This document shows, one piece after another, positions 39,663-49,119 of a DNA stretch of 64,000 nucleotides. The notes beneath the pieces were generated by a model. It was not told the DNA's origin, made no database searches, and worked only from the letters and a program-made list of their open reading frames with translations. Source of the stretch: Gallionella sp. GTDB lineage: Bacteria > Pseudomonadota > Gammaproteobacteria > Burkholderiales > Gallionellaceae. The stretch lies in assembly GCA_028710525.1 (NCBI GenBank), contig JAQTTY010000008.1, positions 62,001-126,000 of the forward strand, given 5' to 3'. The translations under genes were made by a program, and so were the position numbers. Each line of letters opens with the position of its first letter. Position 1 is the stretch's first letter.

Positions 39663-40928
39663 TTAAAGATGTGGACCCCACACCGGTTCCCGTGCATCGC
39701 CGCTTTGTGTGAACATACGCTGCTTAACACGACCATCGCTGGAAACGCTTGCCAATATACCACGACCATTGGCTTCGCTGGCGAAGAGGATGAGTTTGTC
39801 ATTGGGTGCATAGCTAGGTTTTTTCTCCCAGCCTCCATCGCTAATGATCTGCATCTGACCGGTCAGGAAGTCTTGAGTAGTGATATAGAACTGGCCATTG
39901 GCACGATGCGTGAAAACAAAGCTCTTGCCATCGTGACTATGACGCGGTGAGTAGTTACTCCCCTCGCCGAAGGTCAAACGCTGCACTGGACCACCTGCCA
40001 CTGCCATGCGGTAGACCTGTGCGCTGCCGCCGCGATCTGAGGTAAACAACAACCACTGCCCATCCGGCGAGAAGTTGGGTTCGGTATCTATCCCTTCGCT
40101 GAAGGTGAGACGTCGCAATTTGCTACCGTCGGCATTCATCATATATATCTGCGAGCTCCCATCGCGCGTCAGCACCACGGCGAGTTGTTTGCCATCCGGC
40201 GACCAGGCTGGCGCACTATTGCTACCAGGAAAGTCTGCCAGCATCCTGCGCTGATTTGAGTACACCGATTGTGCGAAAACGGCCGCGTGGCCAGTTTCGA
40301 AACTGACATAAGCTATTTGCTTGCCATCAAACGACCAAGCCGGCGACATGATGGGTTCGTTCTGTGCCAACACGGTCTGTTCGTTGTAGCCGTCACTATC
40401 CGCGACCACCAATCGATATTTGCTGCCATTACGGTTCACATAAGCGATACGGGTACTGAACACCCCTTGGTCTCCGGTGAGCTTTTGGTAGATCACATCG
40501 GAGATACGATGGCCGATTGCGCGCAGTTGCACCTCTTTTGCAGATACTACTTCGCCCACTATGCCCACTTGCTTGACCACATCGAGCAAGCGAAACTTGG
40601 CGCTGATGCGCCCCTGCTCCCGACTCACCGTGCCAATAGCGATCGCCTCGGCACCACTGGCTTGCCAATCGGGATAGTTCACCTCGCCCGGCTCATGCGG
40701 GGTCTTACCTGCAACATCGACTAACTTGAATAAGCCGCTACGGGTCAAATCGCCAACCACCACTTCGTTGATCGCCGCCGCCAGCTTGGCATCTCCGCCC
40801 ATAGGCACGATAGCGACAGGTATCTGATGCTCGCCTGCTCCTATGATCTCTATGGTCAGCTCGGCGTGTGCCGATACGGACAGAGCCAGTAGAGACGCAC
40901 CCAACAGTGCGTGGAATACTTTCAACAT
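39663..40928 (-). CDS. tolB: Tol-Pal system protein TolB
   Basis: The 421-residue periplasmic protein has a signal peptide (LLGASLLALSVSAHAE), an N-terminal alpha/beta domain (LTIEIIGAGEHQIPVAIVPM) and a six-bladed WD-like propeller with repeated SPDGKQ/AWSPDG and FSPDGQWLLFTSDR blades. It shuttles between Pal and TolA. Confidence 0.96.
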   Translation of the reverse strand: MLKVFHALLGASLLALSVSAHAELTIEIIGAGEHQIPVAIVPMGGDAKLAAAINEVVVGDLTRSGLFKLVDVAGKTPHEPGEVNYPDWQASGAEAIAIGTVSREQGRISAKFRLLDVVKQVGIVGEVVSAKEVQLRAIGHRISDVIYQKLTGDQGVFSTRIAYVNRNGSKYRLVVADSDGYNEQTVLAQNEPIMSPAWSFDGKQIAYVSFETGHAAVFAQSVYSNQRRMLADFPGSNSAPAWSPDGKQLAVVLTRDGSSQIYMMNADGSKLRRLTFSEGIDTEPNFSPDGQWLLFTSDRGGSAQVYRMAVAGGPVQRLTFGEGSNYSPRHSHDGKSFVFTHRANGQFYITTQDFLTGQMQIISDGGWEKKPSYAPNDKLILFASEANGRGILASVSSDGRVKQRMFTQSGDAREPVWGPHL

Positions 40929-40940
40929 CGATGACTTTCC

Positions 40941-41669
40941 TTATTCGTTAGGTTTGAACTTCAATCTCAATTCACGAAAGCGATTGAACATATTTGGGTC
41001 GGACGGCAGCGGCAAAGGCTGCGACTTGAGGATGGCACGCTCCACGGCATTATCGTAAAGAGCGTTGCCACTGGACTGCGTCAGTCGTGCACTCAACACC
41101 GTGCCACCGGGTAGTAGTGTCACCGAAAATATCGCCAGTGCGTCCTTAGGTACAGATGACAAATCACCAGCAATGTTTCGCCGAATTTTATCGTGAATCT
41201 TTCCACTGTATTCATCCACTACTTTACCCACCGCAGCGGCTTGTGCAGCTTGTTCGGCGTGCAAACGCGCGGCCTCCAATTCCTGTGCGCTAGGCTGAAT
41301 TGGCTTGGGTGGTGCCTTTACTTCAGGTGGTTTGGGTTTAGTGACTAACTTTTCCACGGGCTTAACTTCGACAGGCTTAGGCACAGGCTTCTTGGTGGGC
41401 AACACGATATCGGGTTTGATCACTACTGGCTGTTGCACAGGCTGAACTTCCGGCTCTATCTGTTTGACCGAGGGCGGCACAACCTTGGGCTGAGCTTGAG
41501 GCTCGACCACATCGTCCGGCAGACTCTGCCAAAGTTGCACGCTCATCACAGCGGGTTGTTGGTTCTGCCAAGTAAAACCAAAATACAGCAAAGCAAAAAA
41601 TGCACCGTGCACGAACAGCGCGAGCATGCCCGCCGGTAAGCTGTAATTGTCAGTGTAGGTCGCGTTCAT
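40941..41669 (-). CDS. tolA: Tol-Pal system protein TolA
   Basis: The 242-residue protein has one N-terminal membrane helix (GMLALFVHGAFFALLYFGFTW), a Pro/Lys/Val-rich linker (PKVVPPSVKQIEPEVQPVQQ, PTKKPVPKPVEVKPVEKL) in place of the long helical domain of enteric TolA, and a C-terminal TonB/TolA domain (SVTLLPGGTVLSARLTQSSG). It transmits TolQR energy to TolB/Pal. Start overlaps the tolR stop. Confidence 0.93.
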   Translation of the reverse strand: MNATYTDNYSLPAGMLALFVHGAFFALLYFGFTWQNQQPAVMSVQLWQSLPDDVVEPQAQPKVVPPSVKQIEPEVQPVQQPVVIKPDIVLPTKKPVPKPVEVKPVEKLVTKPKPPEVKAPPKPIQPSAQELEAARLHAEQAAQAAAVGKVVDEYSGKIHDKIRRNIAGDLSSVPKDALAIFSVTLLPGGTVLSARLTQSSGNALYDNAVERAILKSQPLPLPSDPNMFNRFRELRLKFKPNE

Positions 41670-42091
41670 TTACCTTTGGCTTGGGTCAACAGACCGATCT
41701 TCTGGATATTCTGCTGCTGCAGCATATCCATGACGTTAATCACTTCTTCGTAACGCACGTTCTTGTCAGCAGAGATCACCACCGCCTGATCGACCTTCTT
41801 ACCCGTCCTAGCCTTGAGCATGGCGATCAACTCCCCCTTAGACACGCGAAACTCGCGCTCCCCCATGGAATGATCGCGCACCGCCAGTGTCGTGTCTTTC
41901 TTGATGATGACTTCCATCGGCGCAACCGCTGGCGCGATGGATTTGCCTAATTGCGGCAAATCGACCTGCCCCGGATTCATCATCGGTGCAGTGACCATGA
42001 AGATCACCAGCAATACCAGCATCACGTCGATATAAGGCACGACGTTGATCTCATTCATCAGGCGAGTCTTGGAACGACTATTCGATCGCAT
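41666..42091 (-). CDS. tolR: Tol-Pal system protein TolR
   Basis: An ExbD/TolR-family protein of 141 residues: one membrane helix with the essential Asp (NVVPYIDVMLVLLVIFMVTAP) and a periplasmic domain. ATG 42091 is chosen because AGGA lies upstream and the family N-terminus (RSKTRLMNEINVVPYID) follows; an earlier start would begin inside an inserted repeat element. The usual tight tolQ-tolR junction is broken here by that 150-base element. Confidence 0.94.
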   Translation of the reverse strand: MRSNSRSKTRLMNEINVVPYIDVMLVLLVIFMVTAPMMNPGQVDLPQLGKSIAPAVAPMEVIIKKDTTLAVRDHSMGEREFRVSKGELIAMLKARTGKKVDQAVVISADKNVRYEEVINVMDMLQQQNIQKIGLLTQAKGK

Positions 42092-42106
42092 AACAACTAT
42101 TCCTTG

Positions 42107-42256
42107 GAACACCGCTCAAAACCGTAGCGAGCAGGATAGATGGCAAGGCGCGAGGACGGAGCGATTGAGGCATACCATAGCGGTAGACGATTGAGCGAGT
42201 AACGAGTAACGAGCAACGCAGCCAGCCTTCCGCGCAGTAGGTTTTGAGTGGTGTTC
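42107..42256. mobile_element. 150-bp terminal-inverted-repeat element between tolQ and tolR
   Basis: The outermost 17 bases, GAACACCGCTCAAAACC and GGTTTTGAGTGGTGTTC, are inverted copies with 16 of 17 matches. Read on the minus strand the interior holds AACCTACTGCGCGG near the left end and a central CTACC-N5-GGTATG hairpin, both shared with the element at 47352-47485. One terminus starts at the tolQ stop codon and the other ends just before the tolR ribosome-binding site. No coding capacity and no clear target duplication are seen, so it resembles a MITE or REP-type element. Confidence 0.72.
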
Positions 42257-42932
42257 ATGGCTGGCGTTGAAGCACATTGGAGAACTCCTCGCTGAAGCTC
42301 TCGAAGCGAGTCGCCAAACGGTCGATGTCATGCGCATAGCGGTTATAGGCAACAACTGCCGGAATCGCGGCGAACAGACCCATCGCTGTCGCGACCAAGG
42401 CTTCTGCAATACCTGGCGCGACGTGTGCCAAGGTCGCCTGACCCACGTTAGCCAAACCACGGAAGGCATTCATGATGCCCCACACCGTGCCGAACAGACC
42501 TACATAGGGACTGACCGAACCCACCGAAGCAAGGAAAGCCAGATGAGATTCCAGCCTATCCATCTCGCGCTGATAAGTCGCACGCATGGCGCGGCGCGTG
42601 CCATCCATCACCGCACTCGGGTCCATGGCATGCTGCTTCTTGAGTTTGACGAACTCGACGAAACCCGCCGAGAAGATGCGCTCCAAGGCACCCACGTCTT
42701 TACGGCCCTGCGCGATGGAGAACTTGTACACCTCGTTGAGGTTAGGATTGCGCCAGAACGCCTCTTCGAATTCACGGGTCAGCTTGGCCTCACGACGGAT
42801 TGTGAACATCTTCATGAAGATGTACCACCAAGACATCATAGAGACGCCCAATAGCAACAGCATCACCAGTTGCACCAATACACTGGCGTTGGCAATTAGA
42901 TGGATAAACGATAAGTCTTGAACCACTTCCAT
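42255..42932 (-). CDS. tolQ: Tol-Pal system proton channel TolQ
   Basis: A 225-residue ExbB/TolQ-family protein with three membrane helices: ASVLVQLVMLLLLGVSMMSW, VSPYVGLFGTVWGIMNAF and EALVATAMGLFAAIPAVVAY. The conserved Thr/Gly/Pro pore residues are kept. With TolR it forms the proton-driven motor for outer-membrane constriction. It follows ybgC by 13 bases. Confidence 0.96.
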   Translation of the reverse strand: MEVVQDLSFIHLIANASVLVQLVMLLLLGVSMMSWWYIFMKMFTIRREAKLTREFEEAFWRNPNLNEVYKFSIAQGRKDVGALERIFSAGFVEFVKLKKQHAMDPSAVMDGTRRAMRATYQREMDRLESHLAFLASVGSVSPYVGLFGTVWGIMNAFRGLANVGQATLAHVAPGIAEALVATAMGLFAAIPAVVAYNRYAHDIDRLATRFESFSEEFSNVLQRQP

Positions 42933-42945
42933 ATTTATTCCCTAC

Positions 42946-43356
42946 TTAAATCTTCCATTTTTCGCGTAAAACTTCCGGCACGCTCACCGGCTTGAAAGTC
43001 TCCAGCGCGACACAAACCAGATGCACTTCAGCTTCGGTCAGCAACTGCTCACCACGCCGTACGGTCTGCTTCAGCGTAACTCGACTACGGCCAATCTCTT
43101 TGACTTGCGCCGTGACTTCCAGCATGTCATCGAGCAAGGCGGGCTTGAGATACTCTACTTGCATGGAACGCACCACGAACACCACGCCAAACTCTTTCAT
43201 CAGCGCGCCATTGCTAAAGCCGCACACATCACGCAACCACTCAGTCCGTGCGCGCTCCATAAAGTTCACATAGCTACCGTGATAAACCACGCCACCAGCA
43301 TCAGTGTCTTGGAAATACACACGCAGCGGCAAACTAAACACCTTATGTTTACTCAT
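42946..43356 (-). CDS. ybgC: Tol-Pal-associated acyl-CoA thioesterase
   Basis: A hot-dog-fold 4-hydroxybenzoyl-CoA-thioesterase-like protein of 136 residues with the catalytic [26 protein letters not shown] motif (Asp and Tyr/His kept). The ATG overlaps the end of ruvB by eight bases. It starts the ybgC-tolQRAB-pal-cpoB operon. Confidence 0.94.
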   Translation of the reverse strand: MSKHKVFSLPLRVYFQDTDAGGVVYHGSYVNFMERARTEWLRDVCGFSNGALMKEFGVVFVVRSMQVEYLKPALLDDMLEVTAQVKEIGRSRVTLKQTVRRGEQLLTEAEVHLVCVALETFKPVSVPEVLREKWKI

Positions 43357-44407
43357 CGAGCAGATCTCCGCTGACTGGGGTGGCATTCACCACCTTCAAG
43401 CCAAAATGTTGATAGGCATGTGCGGTCGCCATACGGCCACGCGGGGTACGTTGCAGATAACCCTGCTGGATCAAATAGGGTTCCAACACGTCTTCTATCG
43501 TGTCGCGCTCTTCGCCTATCGCAGCAGCAAGGTTATCCACGCCTACCGGCCCGCCTAGGAATTTCTCGATGACAGTAAGTAGCAGCTTGCGGTCCATCAG
43601 GTCCAGCCCTTGCGAATCGACATCCAGCATGGTCAATGCGGCATCGGCCACTGCGCGTGTCGCATCGCCGCCCGCCTTCACATCGGAGTAATCGCGCACG
43701 CGGCGTAACAAACGATTGGCGATACGCGGCGTACCGCGCGCACGCTTGGCGATTTCCAGCGCGCCATCATGCGCAAGATTCATCTCCAATAAACCCGAAG
43801 AGCGCATCACGATGCGCTGCAATTCTTCTGGCGTATAGAACTCTAGCCGCGCCACGATACCGAAGCGGTCACGCAAGGGATTGGTCAACATGCCCGCTCG
43901 AGTAGTCGCGCCCACCAGCGTGAACGGCGGCAAGTCCAGCTTCACCGAACGCGCTGCTGGGCCTTCACCGATCATGATGTCGATCTGATAGTCCTCTAGC
44001 GCGGGATACAAGATCTCTTCCACCACCGGCGACAAACGATGTATCTCATCGATAAACAACACGTCATTCGGCTCTAGGTTGGTCAGCAAGGCCGCGAGAT
44101 CGCCCGCGCGCTCCAACACGGGCCCAGAAGTGTGGCGGATGTTCACACCCATCTCGCGCGCGATGATCTGCGCAAGCGTGGTCTTGCCTAGCCCCGGCGG
44201 GCCAAACAACAACACATGATCGAGCGGTTCGCTGCGCTGCTTGGCCGCTTGTATGAAAATCTCCAACTGCCCGCGTATCTTCTCCTGCCCGACATATTCG
44301 TCTAGCTGTTTGGGACGCAACGCGCGCTCCAATGCTTCCTCTTGCCTAGAAGCAACAGCGGGCGTCGTGAGGCGCGGTTCAGTGGTGAGATTGTCGCTGT
44401 GTATCAT
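43349..44407 (-). CDS. ruvB: Holliday junction helicase RuvB
   Basis: The 352-residue AAA+ motor has [19 protein letters not shown], Walker [13 protein letters not shown], Walker B FIDEIHRL, the arginine finger region [18 protein letters not shown] and the C-terminal winged helix ([20 protein letters not shown]). It drives branch migration with RuvA. It overlaps ruvA by four bases and leads straight into ybgC. Confidence 0.97.
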   Translation of the reverse strand: MIHSDNLTTEPRLTTPAVASRQEEALERALRPKQLDEYVGQEKIRGQLEIFIQAAKQRSEPLDHVLLFGPPGLGKTTLAQIIAREMGVNIRHTSGPVLERAGDLAALLTNLEPNDVLFIDEIHRLSPVVEEILYPALEDYQIDIMIGEGPAARSVKLDLPPFTLVGATTRAGMLTNPLRDRFGIVARLEFYTPEELQRIVMRSSGLLEMNLAHDGALEIAKRARGTPRIANRLLRRVRDYSDVKAGGDATRAVADAALTMLDVDSQGLDLMDRKLLLTVIEKFLGGPVGVDNLAAAIGEERDTIEDVLEPYLIQQGYLQRTPRGRMATAHAYQHFGLKVVNATPVSGDLLDE

Positions 44408-44985
44408 GTTTTCGATAATGCTTTAAGTGCAAGTCGGATACCGTCCGACACGCTGCTGTCTTTAGGCAATTGCTTAGCCGCCCAATCCGCTTCTTTCTCG
44501 TTGTAGCCCAAAGCTTGTAGCGCATTGATGATATCGCTGCTGGCGGATGCGGCTACCGTGCTGTGCGCACTGGCTACACCCGTCACAGAGAACTTGCCTT
44601 GCAGTTCCAGTAGTAGACGCTCGGCTGTCTTCTTGCCCACGCCGGGTATCTTGGTCAGACGTGCTGCATCCTTATTCACTATCGCAACGGTGAGGTCGTT
44701 GATGCTCAGTCCTGACAACACGCTGAGTGCCAGCTTGGGGCCGACGCCGCTGATCTTAAGCAACTGGCGGAACGCGATGCGTTCCTCGTTCGTCAGAAAT
44801 CCGTACAGCAGCTGCGCGTCTTCGCGCACCACGAACTGCGTGTGCAGCACCACCTTCTCGTGCAGCGCGGGCAGGTTGTAGAAGGTGCTCATCGGCACAT
44901 CCACTTCATAGCCCACGCCCTGCACGTCCAGCAATATCTGCGGCGGGTTCTTTTCCAACAAGATTCCTGCAAGCCTGCCTATCAT
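44404..44985 (-). CDS. ruvA: Holliday junction DNA-binding protein RuvA
   Basis: The 193-residue protein has the OB-fold N-terminus [20 protein letters not shown], two helix-hairpin-helix motifs ([37 protein letters not shown]) and the C-terminal RuvB-binding three-helix domain ([15 protein letters not shown]). It starts four bases after the prenyltransferase stop. Confidence 0.97.
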   Translation of the reverse strand: MIGRLAGILLEKNPPQILLDVQGVGYEVDVPMSTFYNLPALHEKVVLHTQFVVREDAQLLYGFLTNEERIAFRQLLKISGVGPKLALSVLSGLSINDLTVAIVNKDAARLTKIPGVGKKTAERLLLELQGKFSVTGVASAHSTVAASASSDIINALQALGYNEKEADWAAKQLPKDSSVSDGIRLALKALSKT

Positions 44986-44989
44986 TCTC

Positions 44990-45922
44990 TCATCCCAAAA
45001 TTAAACCCAACGACAACAGCGCGCCATGCGCCAACATTGCGACTATGGTCAGCTTGATGGCATCCGCCAAACGTTGCGGCTGTGCAGCGTGGCGAAACAA
45101 CTCACGTGTCGCTTGCACACTCAAGGGCAGCGCAATGAACGCTAACAGTGCCAACTTAGGCAACCAAAGCTGCGACACGCATAGTAACAACCATCCGTAC
45201 GCCAGCAGCACGATCAATACATAACCCCAGCGCGCCTGATTCACTTCCAATCTAGCCACCCAGTGCAGCTTACCTGCCACCCTATCCGCAGTGCGGTCGG
45301 GGAACTGGTTGATATACAGCAGATTCGCCGTCAACAAGGCATACGACAAGCCCGCGATAAAAGGCGTGCTGGAAAACCCTTTGCGCTGCACCATATCCGC
45401 TCCTACTGTGATCAACAGGATACCTGCTGTCACACAGAACTCACCCAAACCGCGACCGACCAGCTTGAACGGCGGCGCGGAATACGCCCAGCCGATGAAT
45501 AGTCCTGCCAACCCTACGTACATCAGTTGCGGCGTGGAGCGAGCCATCAACCACACACCCGCTACGGCCACGCCCAGCATCAGCGCAATACCGAAGTTGC
45601 GTGTCTGCGCCAGACTCAATACTCCGTTCTGTATAAAACGGCTGCCACCGGTAAAGGGGAAGATGCGTTCTGTGTTCTGCGCATCAGTACCGTTAAGCGC
45701 GTCATAGTAATCGTTCAACACGTTCACGCCGGCATGCGCCATCAGCGCGAAAGACAAAGTGACCAAGGCAAGCACAGCATCAAATGCCACACCTTCGTGC
45801 CACAGCATCGCTAATCCAATCAGACCTGCCATCAGGCTAGCCGTCAGAAAGGCTGGACGGGTCGCGGCAAAATAACAGGCCCAAGGATTGCTGTAAGTAC
45901 TGAGGGTCGGCTCCATACTCAT
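44990..45922 (-). CDS. UbiA-superfamily prenyltransferase, MenA-like, inside the ruv operon
   Basis: A 310-residue membrane protein with about eight or nine helices and both Asp-rich sites of the UbiA superfamily: [14 protein letters not shown] and [14 protein letters not shown]. The second resembles MenA (1,4-dihydroxy-2-naphthoate prenyltransferase) more than UbiA, but no other men genes are in the window. The start overlaps the ruvC stop by four bases and ruvA follows by four, so it is translationally embedded between ruvC and ruvA. The substrate could also be another aromatic or a heme-type acceptor. Confidence 0.88.
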   Translation of the reverse strand: MSMEPTLSTYSNPWACYFAATRPAFLTASLMAGLIGLAMLWHEGVAFDAVLALVTLSFALMAHAGVNVLNDYYDALNGTDAQNTERIFPFTGGSRFIQNGVLSLAQTRNFGIALMLGVAVAGVWLMARSTPQLMYVGLAGLFIGWAYSAPPFKLVGRGLGEFCVTAGILLITVGADMVQRKGFSSTPFIAGLSYALLTANLLYINQFPDRTADRVAGKLHWVARLEVNQARWGYVLIVLLAYGWLLLCVSQLWLPKLALLAFIALPLSVQATRELFRHAAQPQRLADAIKLTIVAMLAHGALLSLGLILG

Positions 45923-46461
45923 ATCAGCCGCCCACCTTTAACGCGAAATCCCTTGGTCGCCAAGGCACCCAAGCCTAACCCACCATGCGCATGACAAATC
46001 GCGCAGGCCAGCGCGTCGGCCGCATCGGGGCTGGGCGTGCCGGACAGCTTCAATAATCTTTGCACCATCGCTTGCACCTGCTCTTTATCCGCCAGACCAT
46101 GCCCCACCACCGCCTGTTTCACTTGCAAAGCGGTGTACTCACCGACCGGAAGATTCGCCAACACTGCCGCGCAGATCGCCGCACCGCGGGCTTGCCCTAA
46201 CAACAGCGTCGATTGCGGATTGACGTTGACGAACACTTTTTCCACCGCCGCATGCTGCGGCTGATATTGCGCGATGACCTCGCCCAGCGATTCCAAAATG
46301 ACTTTCAAACGCGGCGGCAAATCGCCAGCGGGCGTCTTGATGCAACCGCTGCCCACATAGTGCAGCTGCTGCCCGACCTTATCGATGATGCCAAAACCCG
46401 TACTACGCAAACCGGGATCGATACCTAGAATTCTGATGGAGGATGAGGAAAGGGTACTCAT
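45919..46461 (-). CDS. ruvC: Holliday junction resolvase RuvC
   Basis: The 180-residue RNase H-fold nuclease has the catalytic acids in [14 protein letters not shown], the [14 protein letters not shown] segment, and the C-terminal [14 protein letters not shown]. It cuts junctions held by RuvAB. It is first in ruvC-(prenyltransferase)-ruvA-ruvB and is preceded by a repeat-like gap. Confidence 0.96.
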   Translation of the reverse strand: MSTLSSSSIRILGIDPGLRSTGFGIIDKVGQQLHYVGSGCIKTPAGDLPPRLKVILESLGEVIAQYQPQHAAVEKVFVNVNPQSTLLLGQARGAAICAAVLANLPVGEYTALQVKQAVVGHGLADKEQVQAMVQRLLKLSGTPSPDAADALACAICHAHGGLGLGALATKGFRVKGGRLI

Positions 46462-46474
46462 CTCAGGCTATTAA

Positions 46475-46600
46475 CACTTATCACTTGTTCCACTTCGTCT
46501 GCGCAACGAGAACAAGGCAAGCGCGCAACGACGAGACCGTACTGCCTACTACGGCACTGATTCGTACCCCATCGCCAACATTGTTATCGTGATGCAGACA
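46475..46600. repeat. Degenerate palindromic intergenic repeat between ruvC and yebC
   Basis: The 147-base gap is GC-rich and self-complementary in pieces, with GCGCAACGA repeated and a central TGCC-GTAGTA-GGCA hairpin on the minus strand. Layout and TCTCGTC/GTTGCGCG words resemble the elements at 42107-42256 and 47352-47485, but the ends are not clean inverted repeats. It may be a decayed third copy. Confidence 0.4.
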
Positions 46601-46608
46601 GAGCGAAA

Positions 46609-47334
46609 TCATTCTTCAAACACGGCCGAGGTATAGACCTCTTGCACATCGTCTAGGTCTTCCAGTGCATCCAATAGCTTTTGCATCTTTACCGCATCGT
46701 CGCCGGTGAACAGCACTTCGGCATCGGGCTTCATGATGACTTCGCCGAACTCGGGTTTGTAACCGGCAGCTTCCAGCGCCTGCTTTACATTCATAAAGTC
46801 TGCGGGGGTGGTGATGACTTCGATACTGCCGTCATCGTGACTCACGATATCTTCCGCACCTTCATTGAGCGCCACTTCCAACAGTCCGTTCTCATCGGTG
46901 CCGGGTGCGAAGATCATCTGTCCGCAATGTTTGAACATGAAGGCGACCGAGCCATCGGTGCCGAGATTGCCACCGTATTTGGTGAAGGCATGGCGTACAT
47001 CGCCCACGGTGCGGGTCTTGTTGTCGGTCATGCAGTCCACCATCACCGCCGCACCATTGATGCCATAGCCTTCGTAGCGCAACTCCATATAGTCCACGCC
47101 ATCCAGCTCGCCCGCGCCGCGTTTGATAGCGCGCTCGACATTGTCCTTGGGCATGTTGTTGGCATAAGCCTTGTCCATAGCCAGACGCAGACGCGGATTG
47201 CCGGTCGCATCACTGCCGCCCATACGTGCCGCGACAGTGATCTCCTTGATCAGCCGCGTGAATATCTTGCCGCGCTTCGCGTCCTGTTTACCCTTGCGAT
47301 GCTGGATGTTTGCCCACTTGCTGTGACCTGCCAT
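46609..47334 (-). CDS. yebC: YebC/PmpR-family regulatory protein
   Basis: The 241-residue protein has [30 protein letters not shown] N-terminus, [14 protein letters not shown] and the closing [13 protein letters not shown]. The family was known as transcription regulators and more recently has been linked to translation of poly-proline stretches. It commonly sits upstream of ruvC, as here. Confidence 0.95.
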   Translation of the reverse strand: MAGHSKWANIQHRKGKQDAKRGKIFTRLIKEITVAARMGGSDATGNPRLRLAMDKAYANNMPKDNVERAIKRGAGELDGVDYMELRYEGYGINGAAVMVDCMTDNKTRTVGDVRHAFTKYGGNLGTDGSVAFMFKHCGQMIFAPGTDENGLLEVALNEGAEDIVSHDDGSIEVITTPADFMNVKQALEAAGYKPEFGEVIMKPDAEVLFTGDDAVKMQKLLDALEDLDDVQEVYTSAVFEE

Positions 47335-47351
47335 TCGTATTCTCCGAAAAC

Positions 47352-47485
47352 ACCTCGAACAACCTACTGCGCGGCCCGATTGCGGCGTTGCGCGGTGCTC
47401 ATTTCCTCGCCTACCAATGTGGTATGTCTCGTCACTCCGCTCCGTGCGTCTTGCACTCGGGTCGCTCGCGACGATTGTTCGAGGT
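47352..47485. mobile_element. 134-bp terminal-inverted-repeat element upstream of the HerA-like gene
   Basis: Perfect 11-base inverted ends, ACCTCGAACAA (47352-47362) and TTGTTCGAGGT (47475-47485), enclose a non-coding interior. The interior has AACCTACTGCGCGG near the left end and a central CTACC-N5-GGTATG hairpin, both shared with the tolQ-tolR element although the outer ends differ. It lies between the divergent yebC and HerA-like genes. Confidence 0.7.
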
Positions 47486-47563
47486 ATTAATAATTAATGA
47501 CGTTCAAAAAAAAAGTTGCGCGATGGTATCATTTCCGCTTTGTTAACCCAAGAAGCGCAGACC

Positions 47564-49069
47564 ATGACCGATGCCATCCTGATAGCCAAGAACGACGAAC
47601 AAGAACTCTTTCTGCTGCCCCATATGGCAAACCGCCACGGTCTGATTACCGGTGCAACGGGTACTGGCAAGACCGTCACCCTACAAACCATGGCCGAATC
47701 ATTCAGCCGTATCGGCGTGCCGGTATTCATGTCGGACATCAAGGGTGATCTGTCAGGTTTATCCAAAGCAGGCGGCAACAATGCCAAAGTCACGGCACGC
47801 GTCGAACAACTCAAACTAGAGGGCTACGAGAATCGCCCCTATCCAGTGACGTTCTGGGATGTATTCGGCGAGATGGGCCATCCACTGCGTGCCACCATCT
47901 CAGACATGGGCCCGCTGATGATAGGCCGTATGCTCAACCTCAACGAAGTGCAGCAAGGCGTGCTGGCACTGGTGTTTAAGATCGCCGACGACAATGGCTT
48001 GATGTTGCTCGACTTGAAAGACCTGCGTGCCATGGTACAGAGCGTGGGCGACAACGCCTCGGACTTCACTACCGAGTACGGCAACATCTCCACCGCCAGC
48101 GTAGGCGCGATCCAGCGCGGACTGTTGCAGATCGAGATGCAAGGCGGCGAGAAATTGTTCGGCGAACCCATGCTGAACATCGAAGACTTGATGCAGACCG
48201 ACAGCAAAGGCTTGGGCATGGTCAACATCCTCGCCGCCGACAAGCTGATGACTTCACCCAAGGTCTACTCCACCATGCTGTTGTGGCTGTTGTCCGAGTT
48301 GTTCGAGAACTTGCCTGAGGCCGGTGACTTGGTCAAACCCAAGCTGGTGTTCTTCTTCGACGAGGCGCATCTGCTGTTCAACGACGCACCTGCCGCCTTG
48401 CTCGACAAGATCGAGCAAGTGGTGCGCCTGATACGCTCCAAGGGCGTGGGCGTGTACTTCATCACACAGAACCCTGCCGACGTACCGGACAAGGTGCTGG
48501 GCCAGCTCGGCAACCGCGTGCAACATGCACTACGCGCCTTCTCACCACGCGACCAGAAAGCCGTGCGTGCCGCGGCCGAGACCATGCGTGACAATCCCAA
48601 ACTGAACGAAGAAGCCATCATCACCGAGTTGGGCGTGGGCGAAGCACTGGTTTCCTTCCTCGATGAAAAAGGCCGCCCCAGCATCGTCGAGCGCGCCCTT
48701 ATCGTGCCGCCACAAGCACAGATCGGCCCAATCAACGAAGACGAACGCAAAGCCGTGATACAAGGCTCGATGATCGCAGGGCATTACGAAAAGTCGGTGG
48801 ACCGAGAGTCGGCTTACGAATTACTCAAAGGCCGCGCACAAGAGAAACAAGCGGAAACTGCCGCACCTGCCGCAACATCATCGGCTGGCGGCGGACTCGG
48901 TGGCATGCTTGGTGGCATCTTCGGCGGCAGCGCAACCACACCGACCGGTCGGGCCAGCAATCGCCAGGGCGTAGGAGAAGCTTTCGCCAAGAGCGCGATG
49001 CGCTCGATAGGTTCGGCGGTGGGGCGCGAGATCATACGTGGCGTACTCGGCTCAATCTTTAAGAAGTAA
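47564..49069 (+). CDS. HerA-like (DUF853) ATPase
   Basis: A 501-residue FtsK/HerA-type ATPase. Walker A is [12 protein letters not shown], Walker B is [10 protein letters not shown], and [20 protein letters not shown] is the conserved sensor region. The last 75 residues are low-complexity ([16 protein letters not shown]) and end in a basic amphipathic helix ([11 protein letters not shown]). ATG 47564 is chosen because the family N-terminus [15 protein letters not shown] follows. The biological role of this family in proteobacteria is poorly defined; a NurA partner gene is not adjacent. Confidence 0.88.
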   Translation: MTDAILIAKNDEQELFLLPHMANRHGLITGATGTGKTVTLQTMAESFSRIGVPVFMSDIKGDLSGLSKAGGNNAKVTARVEQLKLEGYENRPYPVTFWDVFGEMGHPLRATISDMGPLMIGRMLNLNEVQQGVLALVFKIADDNGLMLLDLKDLRAMVQSVGDNASDFTTEYGNISTASVGAIQRGLLQIEMQGGEKLFGEPMLNIEDLMQTDSKGLGMVNILAADKLMTSPKVYSTMLLWLLSELFENLPEAGDLVKPKLVFFFDEAHLLFNDAPAALLDKIEQVVRLIRSKGVGVYFITQNPADVPDKVLGQLGNRVQHALRAFSPRDQKAVRAAAETMRDNPKLNEEAIITELGVGEALVSFLDEKGRPSIVERALIVPPQAQIGPINEDERKAVIQGSMIAGHYEKSVDRESAYELLKGRAQEKQAETAAPAATSSAGGGLGGMLGGIFGGSATTPTGRASNRQGVGEAFAKSAMRSIGSAVGREIIRGVLGSIFKK

Positions 49070-49119
49070 TCGCAGCAATAGCAGCAGCTTGAGCAAACCA
49101 ATAACTACAGGGACTCGAC

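Noticed and set aside
42116..42469. Minus-strand open frame spanning the tolQ end and the tolQ-tolR gap
   Set aside because: It reads tolQ in another frame and then the inverted-repeat element; not a gene.
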